A DNA stretch of 35,034 bases from Mycobacterium sp. 1081908.1. GTDB lineage: Bacteria; Actinomycetota; Actinomycetes; Mycobacteriales; Mycobacteriaceae. Where the stretch lies: contig NZ_LZLY01000092.1 in the NCBI RefSeq assembly GCF_001673535.1, positions 1 through 35,034 of the forward strand. The letters run 5' to 3'. The translations under genes and the position numbers were made by a program. The notes under the pieces were generated by a model. That model was not told the DNA's origin and did no database searches. It saw only the letters and a program-made list of their open reading frames with translations. Below, piece after piece: positions 1 to 6,867 of this stretch (position 1 is the first letter of the stretch; each line of letters begins with the position of its first letter).

Positions 1-738
1 GGCGGCGGCGGCGGCCACGGCGGGGCCGGCGGGGGCGGCGGCCTGCAGCTCGGTTCCGGCGCCAATGGCGGCGCCGGCGGTCACAGCCACTCCGGGCTCG
101 GCGGGCACGGCGGGGCCGGCGGGGAGGGCGGCCTCGGCGTCGGCGACGGCGGCAACGGCGGCGCCGGCGGGTCCAGCGACCCCGGTGCCGGGGGCACTGG
201 AGGCCGCGGCGGCGCCGGCGCCAACAGCGCATTCATCGGCAACGGCGGCGCGGGCGGCGCCGGCGGAAACGGTGACACCGCCGGCAACGGCGGGAGCGGC
301 GGGAATGCCCGCGGAATTGGAAACGCCGGCGCCGGCGGCTCCGGCGGGTCCAGCACGCCCGGCGCCGGCGGCACCGGCGGTGCGGGCGGCTCCGGCGGCA
401 TCGACGAAGGATTCATCGGCAACGGTGGCGCGGGCGGCGCGGGCGGATACGGCGATGCCGGGGGCGGGTTCGGCGGCCACGGCGGCGGGACCCTGGCGCT
501 CGTCGGCTTCGGCGGTAACGGCGGCGCCGCGGGGGCCAGCACAATCACCACCGGCGTGGGGGCCCAGGGCGGTGACGGGGGAGCCTCCATCGCCTACTTC
601 AGCTCCGGCGGCAACGGCGGCAACGGCGGAGACGTCGGCATCGGTGCCACCGGCGGCGCAGGCGGCACCGGCGGCGTCGTCGTCACCGGCAGATTCGCGA
701 CGGCCGGAATCAACGGGCAAACCGGGAAGGTGGGCTAG
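1..738 (+). CDS. PE_PGRS family protein, 3' part (5' end outside window)
   Basis: Reading frame 1 is open from the first base to a TAG at 736-738 and encodes 245 residues built almost entirely of GGX triplets (GGA, GGN, GGT), the signature of the PGRS domain of mycobacterial PE_PGRS proteins. Two related blocks of about 40 residues (53-92 and 112-152, each with PGAGGTGG followed by FIGNGGAGGAGG) show internal duplication. The last 20 residues lose the Gly repeat and end in NGQTGKVG, a usual kind of PGRS tail. The N-terminal PE domain would lie upstream, so family membership rests on the repeat only. PE_PGRS proteins are typically cell-surface or secreted through ESX-5. The gene converges on acyP with a 20-nt gap, where M. 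tuberculosis has smc next to acyP, so it looks like an insertion. A long alternative frame here is Ala/Pro-rich and is a shadow. Confidence 0.85.
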   Translation, partial: GGGGGHGGAGGGGGLQLGSGANGGAGGHSHSGLGGHGGAGGEGGLGVGDGGNGGAGGSSDPGAGGTGGRGGAGANSAFIGNGGAGGAGGNGDTAGNGGSGGNARGIGNAGAGGSGGSSTPGAGGTGGAGGSGGIDEGFIGNGGAGGAGGYGDAGGGFGGHGGGTLALVGFGGNGGAAGASTITTGVGAQGGDGGASIAYFSSGGNGGNGGDVGIGATGGAGGTGGVVVTGRFATAGINGQTGKVG

Positions 739-758
739 CCGACCGGCCGCGGGCCGCG

Positions 759-1052
759 TCAGCGCTCGACGAATCCGACGAATTGGTCCGCGGGTTCCGA
801 CCAGTCGGCGACGACCTTGTCCACGTGTCCCGGCCGGGACGGCCACGCGTCGCCGCCTTCCAGCAGGTGCAGCAATTTCTCGGCGGCCGCGCGCGGACCC
901 TGGGCCACCACGAGCACCCGGCCGTCGGCCTGGTTGGCCGCGTACCCGGTGAGGCCGAGCTCCAGCGCGCGGGCGCGGGTCCACCAGCGGAAACCGACCC
1001 CCTGGACGCTGCCGTGCACCCAGGCGGTGAGCCGGACGTCAGGCTCCGGCAT
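759..1052 (-). CDS. acyP: Acylphosphatase
   Basis: A 97-residue protein of the usual acylphosphatase length. It hydrolyses carboxyl-phosphate bonds of acyl phosphates in the cytosol. The active-site loop GSVQGVGFRWW (residues 14-24) holds the phosphate-binding Arg22, and Asn40 in the GYAAN segment is the catalytic Asn; both family-defining residues are present. The ATG start at 1052 lies 14 nt inside the end of the upstream OsmC-type gene, so the two are very probably translated in a coupled way. In M. tuberculosis the same pair is Rv2922A and Rv2923c. The gene that follows there on the same strand, smc, is replaced here by a converging PE_PGRS gene. Identification is firm; a physiological substrate cannot be read from sequence. 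Confidence 0.93.
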   Translation of the reverse strand: MPEPDVRLTAWVHGSVQGVGFRWWTRARALELGLTGYAANQADGRVLVVAQGPRAAAEKLLHLLEGGDAWPSRPGHVDKVVADWSEPADQFVGFVER

Positions 1053-1452
1053 CGGCGATCTCGAAGTTGACGGTCGTGCCGGATTTCAGCGTGCGCCCGA
1101 CGGTGCAGACGAGGTCGACCGCCCGGTTGGCGACGACGAGCACCCGCTGCTTCTCCTCGTCGGAGAGCCCGGACAGGTCGAGCTCGAGGGTCTCCTCGAG
1201 CAGCGGATAGCGCTCCTGCTCGCGGTCGGCGGCCCCGGACACCTTGACCACGGCCTTGTAGTCGTCGCCGAGCCGGCGGGCCAGCGGTTCGTCGGTGGAC
1301 ATGCCGCTGCACGCGGCCAGCGCGATCTTGAGCAGCTCGCCGGGTGTGAACACCCCCTGGACGTCCTCCGAGCCGACGAGCACCTGCGCGCCGCGTGAGC
1401 TGTATCCGGTGTAGCGGCGCGATCCGGTGCGTTCGACCCACAGTTCCGTCAT
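1039..1452 (-). CDS. OsmC/Ohr-family peroxidase-like protein
   Basis: A 137-residue OsmC-family protein, the counterpart of Rv2923c by position. Family members reduce organic hydroperoxides with two redox cysteines. Here Cys48 (in LAACSGM, on the central helix) and Cys116 (in DLVCTVGR) are the two conserved cysteines, and Arg20 of the YSSRG loop is placed as in the family, so the protein should be catalytically competent. Start is the ATG at 1452, giving the typical N-terminal strand (VERTGSRRYTGYSSRG). It overlaps acyP by 14 nt and stands divergent from the PIG-L gene across 62 nt. Whether it belongs to the Ohr or the OsmC/YhfA branch I cannot tell. The physiological reductant is not encoded nearby. 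Confidence 0.88.
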   Translation of the reverse strand: MTELWVERTGSRRYTGYSSRGAQVLVGSEDVQGVFTPGELLKIALAACSGMSTDEPLARRLGDDYKAVVKVSGAADREQERYPLLEETLELDLSGLSDEEKQRVLVVANRAVDLVCTVGRTLKSGTTVNFEIADAGA

Positions 1453-1514
1453 GGCTTCTTTTCTACCGGGCTGGCCCTACCCGCCGGTGCGGCCGGGCGG
1501 GCATACTGCGCTGC

Positions 1515-2291
1515 ATGGCCACTGTGGTCGCTTTGCACGCCCATCCGGACGACGAGGTGATACTTACCGGCGGCACCCTCGCGCGGGCGGCGGCGGCCGG
1601 GCATCGCGTTGTCCTCGTCACCGCGACCGACGGCCGCGTACACAATGACGACGGCGATCTCCGGTTGAACGAATTGCGTTCGAGCGCAAGCATCCTCGGT
1701 GTACATCGGGTCGAATGCCTCGGCTATGCCGACAGCGGATATGGCCCCGTCTTCTACCCCGATCCGCCCGGACGCGTCAGGTTCGGCCGAGCCGACGTCG
1801 ACGAGGCGGCTGGGCGGCTCGCGGAAATACTGCACGACGAGGCCGCGGATGTGCTGCTCAGCTACGAGGGCAACGGCGGCTATGGCCACCGCGATCATGT
1901 CCAGGTGCACCACGTCGGCAAGCGGGCCGCCGAGCTCGCATCGACGCCGCGAGTACTCGAGGCAACAATGCCACGCGAATTGCTGGTGCGCATCGGGCAG
2001 CTCGCCCGTCTGTTGCGACTACCGGCGCCCTACGAACCGGAAGTTGCGCGCACCGCCTACGCGCCGACGTCCAGCATCACCCACCGGATCAACGTCTTCG
2101 GTTTCGCACGACACAAGCGCGACGCGTTTGCGGCCCACCGCTCCCAAATCGGCGAGTCCGGTCTCGCGGCGCGCGTGTTCGACGTGCTGCTTGCGCTGCC
2201 CCCACAGGTGTTCGGCCTGCTGTTCCCCCGTGAATGGTTCGTCGACCCCGCGCTACCCCGGGGAATCACGCGACGCGACATCTTCGATTGA
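1515..2291 (+). CDS. PIG-L/LmbE-family zinc deacetylase
   Basis: A 258-residue protein of the PIG-L fold, which removes N-acetyl groups from sugars (MshB, PIG-L) or cleaves mycothiol conjugates (Mca). The zinc motif AHPDDE is at residues 9-14 and the second zinc-ligand motif GHRDH at 124-128 (His125, Asp127, His128). The open frame extends 40 codons upstream, but the ATG at 1515 puts the core strand MATVVALHAHPDDE at the N terminus as in the family, so it was chosen; a weak CATACT -10 element at 1502-1507 would even fit a leaderless transcript. It is the only + strand gene in this run, set between mutM and the OsmC-type gene, which are adjacent in M. tuberculosis. It is probably a later insertion. 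Shorter than Mca (about 288) and not obviously MshB, so the substrate is open. Confidence 0.87.
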   Translation: MATVVALHAHPDDEVILTGGTLARAAAAGHRVVLVTATDGRVHNDDGDLRLNELRSSASILGVHRVECLGYADSGYGPVFYPDPPGRVRFGRADVDEAAGRLAEILHDEAADVLLSYEGNGGYGHRDHVQVHHVGKRAAELASTPRVLEATMPRELLVRIGQLARLLRLPAPYEPEVARTAYAPTSSITHRINVFGFARHKRDAFAAHRSQIGESGLAARVFDVLLALPPQVFGLLFPREWFVDPALPRGITRRDIFD

Positions 2292-2363
2292 CTCGCCGTC
2301 GAGTGTGATCCCTGGGCGTCGCGGCTCGGCGTGTCGCAGCCGTGTGCTCACACCGAAAAGCCG

Positions 2364-3227
2364 TCAGCGCACGCTCGAAACCCTCGGCCGCGGCTGGCAT
2401 CTCGGGCAGTAGAACGAGGAACGGTTCATGAACTTCTCGCGACGCATCACCGCGCCGCAGCGCCGGCAGGGTTCGCCTTCCCGGCCGTAGGCGTCCAGGG
2501 ATCGGTCGAAGTACCCGGACTCGCCGTTGACGTTGACGTAGAGCGAGTCGAACGAGGTGCCGCCCTTTGCCAGCGCGTCGCGCATCACGTCGGCGGCGGC
2601 GTCCAGCACGGCGGTCAGCCGGCGGCGGCTGAGGGTGTCGGCGATCCGCGCGCCGTGCACCTTGGCCCGCCACAACGCCTCGTCGGCATAGATGTTGCCG
2701 ATCCCCGAGACGACGGTCTGATCGAGGAGCTGCCGCTTGATCTCGGAATGCTTGCGCCGCAACACCTTTACCACGGCGCCGCGGTCGAAAAGCGGGTCGA
2801 GCGGGTCGCGCGCCAGGTGCGCGACGGGCTGCGGAACCACGCTGCCGTCGACGCTGACCAGATCGGCGAGCATCCACCCCCCGAACGTCCGCTGGTCGGC
2901 GAAGCTCAGCACGGTCCCGTCGTCGAGCAGCGCGGAGATGCGCACGTGGTCGGCGCGCGGCACCTTGCCCAGCAGCATCTGCCCGCTCATGCCGAGGTGA
3001 ACGACGAGCGCGGCGTCCGGGTCGCCCAGCAGCAGCCACAGGTACTTGCCGCGCCGGTCGGTTCCGGTGATCTTCGCGTCGAGCAGCCGCGCGGTGAGGT
3101 CGGCCGGCCCGGCCTCGTGGCGGCGCACCGCGCGGGGATGATGCACCCGGACCGCGGTGATCGTCTTGCCCACCACGTGGGCCTGCAAGCCGCGGCGCAC
3201 CACCTCGACTTCGGGCAGTTCGGGCAT
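2364..3227 (-). CDS. mutM: Formamidopyrimidine-DNA glycosylase (Fpg/MutM)
   Basis: A 287-residue base-excision repair glycosylase that removes 8-oxoguanine and formamidopyrimidines and nicks the abasic site. After Met removal the N terminus is PELPEVE, with catalytic Pro2 and Glu3. Lys61 in the RRGKYL motif is the conserved proton donor, and the C terminus carries the C4 zinc finger (Cys254, Cys257, Cys274, Cys277) that contacts DNA. All key residues are intact. It lies 16 nt downstream of rnc on the same strand, the order rnc-fpg seen at Rv2925c-Rv2924c, and is probably cotranscribed with sepIVA-DUF177-rnc. It converges with the PIG-L gene across 72 nt that contain only a short GTGTG-CT-CACAC inverted repeat. 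Confidence 0.96.
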   Translation of the reverse strand: MPELPEVEVVRRGLQAHVVGKTITAVRVHHPRAVRRHEAGPADLTARLLDAKITGTDRRGKYLWLLLGDPDAALVVHLGMSGQMLLGKVPRADHVRISALLDDGTVLSFADQRTFGGWMLADLVSVDGSVVPQPVAHLARDPLDPLFDRGAVVKVLRRKHSEIKRQLLDQTVVSGIGNIYADEALWRAKVHGARIADTLSRRRLTAVLDAAADVMRDALAKGGTSFDSLYVNVNGESGYFDRSLDAYGREGEPCRRCGAVMRREKFMNRSSFYCPRCQPRPRVSSVR

Positions 3228-3243
3228 TCAGCAGGTCATCAAA

Positions 3244-3957
3244 CTACGCGGACGTCTTGCCCGCGGTGTCCAGCGCTTCCAGCGCTTTCCAGGTCGCGGC
3301 GGCGGCCTTTTGCTCGGCCTCCTTCTTCGAGCGGCCGACACCCGAGCCGTATTCGGTCTCCATCACGACGACGACCGCGGTGAACTCCTTGTCGTGGTCC
3401 GGCCCGGTGGAGGTGACCAGGTAGGACGGCGCCCCCATGCCGCGGGCGGCGGTCAGCTCCTGCAGGCTGGTCTTCCAGTCCAGCCCGGCCCCAAGCGTCG
3501 GCGCGGCGTCGAGCAGCGGGCCGAACAACCGCAGGATCACCTCACGCGCCGTGTCGATTCCGTGCTGCAGGTAGATCGCGCCCAGCAGCGATTCCATGCC
3601 GTCGGCCAGGATGCTCGACTTGTCGGCCCCGCCGGTGTTCGCCTCGCCCCGGCCGAGGAACAGGTGCGCGCCGAGGCCCTCGTCGGAGAGCTTCCGCGCG
3701 ACGTCGGCCAGCGCCTGGGTGTTGACCACGCTGGCCCGCAGCTTGGCGAGGTCGCCCTCGGAGCGGTCGGGATGGCGGTGGTAGAGCTCGTCGGTGATGG
3801 TCAGGCCCAGCACCGCGTCGCCCAGGAACTCCAGGCGCTCGTTGGTGGGCAGCCCGCCGTGCTCGTAGGCATAGCTTCGATGCGTCAGGGCCAGCGACAG
3901 CAGCTCCTCGGGCAGCTCGACCCCGAGCGCCTCGAGCAGGGCCCGCCGCGACGTCAC
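3244..3957 (-). CDS. rnc: Ribonuclease III
   Basis: A 237-residue RNase III that cleaves double-stranded RNA in rRNA maturation and mRNA decay. The signature [13 protein letters not shown] is at residues 39-51 with metal ligands Glu43 and Asp47; Asp119 and Glu122 (ADGMES) complete the active site. The double-stranded RNA binding domain follows from about residue 163 (DWKTSLQEL to the [10 protein letters not shown] helix). The frame is open far upstream, but that stretch is a shadow of the DUF177 gene. The GTG at 3957 overlaps the DUF177 stop as GTGA (3954-3957) and gives the expected family length, so it was chosen. Translational coupling to DUF177 is likely. Confidence 0.95.
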   Translation of the reverse strand: MTSRRALLEALGVELPEELLSLALTHRSYAYEHGGLPTNERLEFLGDAVLGLTITDELYHRHPDRSEGDLAKLRASVVNTQALADVARKLSDEGLGAHLFLGRGEANTGGADKSSILADGMESLLGAIYLQHGIDTAREVILRLFGPLLDAAPTLGAGLDWKTSLQELTAARGMGAPSYLVTSTGPDHDKEFTAVVVVMETEYGSGVGRSKKEAEQKAAAATWKALEALDTAGKTSA

Positions 3958-4547
3958 CGCTGGTCCCCTCCGGCGTCGTCCGGGTCGGACGGCGCCGGCA
4001 ACATCTCGGCCAGCTTGGACCACCGCGGGTCGATCCGATCGTGGTGATGGCCGGGCTCGGCCGCGAGCGCGACACCGCATTCGGGGCACAACCCCGGGCA
4101 ATCCGGCGTGCACACCGGCGCGAAGGGCAGCTCCAGCCCGACGGCGTCGATGATGGGCTGCTCCAGGTCGATGGTGTCGTCGACGATGTGGCCCACCTCG
4201 TCTTCCTCGGTGGTCGCCTCGGTCGTGCTGTCGGGGTAGGCGAACAGCTCGGTCAACCGGACCTGCACCCGCCCGGTGACCGGCGTCAGGCAGCGGGAGC
4301 ATTCGCCGACGGTGGGCGCGTCCACGGTCCCGGTCACCAGCACGCCCTCGGACACCGACTGCACCTGCAGGTCCAGCTCCAACGGGGCGCCCCGGTCGAT
4401 CGCGATCATGTCCAGCCCGATGCGCGACGGGCTGGGCACCGTCTCGCGCAGGGTGACCATCGCGCCCGGGCGCCGCCCCAGCCGCGTGATGTCGAGCGTC
4501 ATCGGCGACGTCGAACGGCGCTGCGTGGTGCTGTGCTGCCGCGTCAT
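3954..4547 (-). CDS. DUF177/YceD-family protein
   Basis: A 197-residue member of the DUF177 (YceD) family, the counterpart of Rv2926c by position. YceD proteins are linked to 23S rRNA and large-subunit assembly in plastids and bacteria; the exact role in mycobacteria is not established. Two cysteine groups suggest a zinc site: Cys83 and Cys86 (ECSRC) and Cys146, Cys150, Cys154, Cys157 near the C terminus, followed by GHHHD. An acidic stretch (about 106-130) lies between them. The ATG at 4547 has AGGA about 9 nt upstream, while the inner ATG at 4502 has no ribosome binding site, so the longer form was chosen. It sits 50 nt after sepIVA and overlaps rnc by 4 nt. Confidence 0.88.
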   Translation of the reverse strand: MTRQHSTTQRRSTSPMTLDITRLGRRPGAMVTLRETVPSPSRIGLDMIAIDRGAPLELDLQVQSVSEGVLVTGTVDAPTVGECSRCLTPVTGRVQVRLTELFAYPDSTTEATTEEDEVGHIVDDTIDLEQPIIDAVGLELPFAPVCTPDCPGLCPECGVALAAEPGHHHDRIDPRWSKLAEMLPAPSDPDDAGGDQR

Positions 4548-4597
4548 AGGGGAAATCCTACGGCGCCGCGCGAGTAATGAAAGGCGCGAACGCCGCG

Positions 4598-5341
4598 CTA
4601 GCGGGTCGCGTAGTCGTGGGTGCCGGCGGCCGTGCGGAGCTGGTGGCGGCCGCGGCCCACCGAGCGCAGCGTGCCGTTGAGGAACTCCTCGAACTCGGCG
4701 AGCTTGTTGTCCACGTAGATGTCGCACTCGCCGCGCAGCCGGTCGGCCTCGGCGTGCGCGGTGTCGATGAGGCGGGTGGCCTCGGCGTTCGCCGCCTCCA
4801 CCACGCTGTTCTGCGAGACCAGCCGCTGCTGCTCCTTGATGCCCTCTTGCACGGCCTTCTCGTACGAGATGTTGCCGTTCTCGATCAGCCGATCCGCTTC
4901 GGCCTGGGCGCGGCCGACGCTGGCCTCGTACTCGCGTTTCGCCGCCGTGGCGATGCGAATCGACTCCTCGCGGGCCTCCCCGACCATCCGCTCGCTGTGC
5001 TGGCGCGCCTCGCTGACCATCCGGTCGGCCTGCGCTTTCGCGTCGGACAGCAGCCGGTCCGCCTCGGCGCGGGCGTGGTTGAGCATCGACTCCGACTCGG
5101 TGGTCGCCGAGGAAACCATGGATTCGGCGTGCGACTTGGCATCCTGCAGCATCGAATCGCGCGCGTCGAGCACGTCCTGGGCGTCGTCCAGTTCGCCGGG
5201 GATCGCATCCTTGATGTCGTCGATCAGCTCCAGCACGTCGCCGCGGGGCACGACGCAACCGGCCGTCATGGGCACGCCGCGCGCCTCTTCGACGATGGCG
5301 CCCAATTCGTCCAGCGCTTCAAAAACTCGGTACACGGCCAT
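4598..5341 (-). CDS. sepIVA: DivIVA-domain septation protein (SepIVA type)
   Basis: A 247-residue DivIVA-like coiled-coil protein, matching Rv2927c/SepIVA by sequence type and position. SepIVA is an essential mycobacterial cell-division protein acting at the septum and in pole and envelope organisation. The N terminus (MAVYRVFEALDELGAIVEEARGV) is the DivIVA-like membrane-targeting region. Residues about 50-215 form one long coiled coil with repeated A-E-A-D-R-L/M heptads. The tail (from RSVGRGRH) is basic. The ATG at 5341 has a perfect AGGAGG (5344-5349) two nt upstream of it. It probably leads the sepIVA-DUF177-rnc-mutM transcript. In M. tuberculosis tesA and the PDIM locus begin just upstream; here that space is a 344-nt intergenic region. 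Confidence 0.92.
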   Translation of the reverse strand: MAVYRVFEALDELGAIVEEARGVPMTAGCVVPRGDVLELIDDIKDAIPGELDDAQDVLDARDSMLQDAKSHAESMVSSATTESESMLNHARAEADRLLSDAKAQADRMVSEARQHSERMVGEAREESIRIATAAKREYEASVGRAQAEADRLIENGNISYEKAVQEGIKEQQRLVSQNSVVEAANAEATRLIDTAHAEADRLRGECDIYVDNKLAEFEEFLNGTLRSVGRGRHQLRTAAGTHDYATR

Positions 5342-5369
5342 ACCCTCCTGGCGTCTGGCAAAAAACTCC

Positions 5370-5396
5370 GTTGTTACCAGTGTGCCTGTTGTTACC
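5370..5396 (-). promoter_or_regulatory. GGTAACAAC direct repeats upstream of sepIVA
   Basis: On the minus strand the 9-mer GGTAACAAC occurs twice (5388-5396 and 5370-5378) with an 18-nt period, 29-55 nt upstream of the sepIVA start. Paired GTAAC repeats recall the sites of MtrA, the two-component regulator of division genes in Actinobacteria. The link is inference from motif resemblance only. Confidence 0.35.
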
Positions 5397-5611
5397 TCTG
5401 TGACAGCGGTGGCGACGCGGTGTGTCGGCCATTTGCCCTCCGCGACCGCTCGCTGCCAGGGAAATCCATAGAAAATGCCCGTTCATGCCGTTTCCGCGGG
5501 CCCGACCGCCGCGCGGGGTTGTTCCGTCCATATTCTTTGCCGGCCCCCGCACCGATTTATAGCCATTCTAGGGATCGCGGCCGCCCCCGCGCGCAAAAGC
5601 CCTCACCCGCG

Positions 5612-5640
5612 TTGACAGATACCCCCTAGGGGTATAGGCT
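5612..5640 (+). promoter_or_regulatory. RicR-type copper box inside a sigmaA-like promoter
   Basis: TTGACA (5612-5617) and TAGGCT (5635-5640, TANNNT type) are separated by exactly 17 nt. The spacer is filled by the perfect inverted repeat ATACCCC-CTA-GGGGTAT (5619-5635), which contains TACCC-N5-GGGTA, the motif recognised by RicR, the CsoR-family copper(I) repressor of mycobacteria. Binding there would block RNA polymerase, and copper would relieve it. Rv2963, the homologue of the downstream gene, is an established RicR regulon member in M. tuberculosis. The ricR gene itself is not in the window. Confidence 0.85.
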
Positions 5641-5685
5641 ACCGACGGGAAATCGCCGGATCACGCAACCGAAGCGGAGGCCTCG

Positions 5686-6867
5686 ATGAGAGCGCTGGCA
5701 GCGGTCGGTCACGCCCTGGGCTTGGCCGGGTCGATGACGTGGGAAATTCTGTGGGCCCTGATCCTGGGATTCGCCCTGTCGGCGGTGGTGCAGGCCGTGG
5801 TGCGCCGTTCGACGATCGTGAACCTGATGGGTGACGACCGGCCGCGCACCCTGGCGGTGGCCGCCGGGCTGGGGGCCGCGTCGTCGTCGTGCTCCTATGC
5901 CGCGGTGGCTCTGGCCCGCTCGCTGTTCCGCAAGGGCGCCAACTTCACCGCCGCGATGGCGTTCGAGATCGGTTCGACGAACCTCGTGGTCGAGCTGGGC
6001 ATCATCCTGGCCCTGCTGATGGGCTGGCAGTTCACCGCCGCGGAATTCGTGGGCGGCCCCCTGATGATCGTGGCGCTGGCCGTCCTGTTCCGGCTGTTCG
6101 TGCGGTCCCGGCTCGTCGATGCGGCCCGGGAGCAGGCCGAGCGCGGCATCGCCGGCTCGATGGAAGGCCATGCCGCCATGGACATGTCGATCCAAAAGGA
6201 GGGCTCGTTTGCCCGACGGCTGTTCTCCCCGCAGGGATTCACCTCGGTCTCGCATGTGTTCGTGATGGAGTGGATGGCGATTCTGCGGGATCTCGTCCTG
6301 GGCCTGCTGATCGCCGGTGCGATCGCGGCGTGGGTGCCCGAAAGCTTTTGGCGGATCTTCTTTTTGACCGATCACCCGGCGTGGTCGGCGGTGTGGGGTC
6401 CGCTGGTGGGACCGATCGTCGCGATCGTGTCGTTCGTCTGCTCGATCGGCAACGTGCCGCTGGCCGCGGTGCTGTGGAACGGCGGCATCAGCTTCGGCGG
6501 CGTCATCGCGTTCATCTACGCCGACCTGGTGATCCTGCCGATCCTGAACATCTACCGCAAGTACTACGGCACCAGGATGATGCTGACGCTGCTCGGCACC
6601 TTCTACGCCGCGATGGTCGCCGCCGGTTACCTGGTCGAATTGCTATTCGGCACAGCGGGTCTCGTCCCGAAACAGCGCAACGCCACGGTGATGGAGGCGT
6701 CGATCTCGTGGAACTACACCACCTGGCTCAACATCGCCTTCCTCGTCGTCGCCGCGGCCCTGATCGTGCGATTCGTCGCCTCCGGCGGAGTCCCGATGCT
6801 GCGGATGATGGGCGGCTCCCCCGCCGCGACCGAGGGGCACCACGATCACAGCCATCAATGCGACTGA
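5686..6867 (+). CDS. Copper-regulated permease, Rv2963/ArsP_1 (DUF318) family
   Basis: A 393-residue inner-membrane permease of the DUF318/ArsP_1 family, with about eight hydrophobic segments (roughly 18-38, 58-80, 98-114, 122-140, 198-216, 238-258, 268-290, 298-322, and 345-366). Two semi-conserved polar motifs with a cysteine lie in membrane segments: ASSSCSY (Cys69) and SFVCSIGN (Cys252); such paired motifs are typical of this transporter group. A cytosolic loop with MEGHAAMDM (about 159-167) and the His/Cys-rich tail GHHDHSHQCD (384-393) could bind metal. The ATG at 5686 has GGAGG at 5676-5680. The RicR-type promoter directly upstream argues for a role in copper handling, probably export or delivery; the transported species is not proved for the family member. 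Its stop codon overlaps the stop of the converging pfaC-like gene by 13 nt. Confidence 0.9.
   Translation: MRALAAVGHALGLAGSMTWEILWALILGFALSAVVQAVVRRSTIVNLMGDDRPRTLAVAAGLGAASSSCSYAAVALARSLFRKGANFTAAMAFEIGSTNLVVELGIILALLMGWQFTAAEFVGGPLMIVALAVLFRLFVRSRLVDAAREQAERGIAGSMEGHAAMDMSIQKEGSFARRLFSPQGFTSVSHVFVMEWMAILRDLVLGLLIAGAIAAWVPESFWRIFFLTDHPAWSAVWGPLVGPIVAIVSFVCSIGNVPLAAVLWNGGISFGGVIAFIYADLVILPILNIYRKYYGTRMMLTLLGTFYAAMVAAGYLVELLFGTAGLVPKQRNATVMEASISWNYTTWLNIAFLVVAAALIVRFVASGGVPMLRMMGGSPAATEGHHDHSHQCD

Larger units (their letters stand above)
5342..5685. other. Divergent intergenic region, sepIVA to permease
   Basis: This 344-nt stretch has no plausible gene. It holds the AGGAGG site of sepIVA, two GGTAACAAC direct repeats (on -, 5370-5396), a TATAAA that could be a -10 for sepIVA on - (5556-5561), and the RicR-type promoter of the permease at its right end. 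In M. tuberculosis the roughly 50-kb tesA-ppsA-E-mas-pks15/1 region occupies this junction; no remnant of those genes is visible here. Confidence 0.8.

Noticed and set aside
65..952. Ala/Pro-rich 295-codon frame over the PGRS repeat
   Set aside because: Frame +1 shift of the GGX repeat; frame 1 gives the Gly-rich PGRS pattern to a proper stop.
2342..2353. GTGTG-CT-CACAC inverted repeat between the PIG-L gene and mutM
   Set aside because: Five-bp arms with a 2-nt loop and no T tract; too weak for a terminator.
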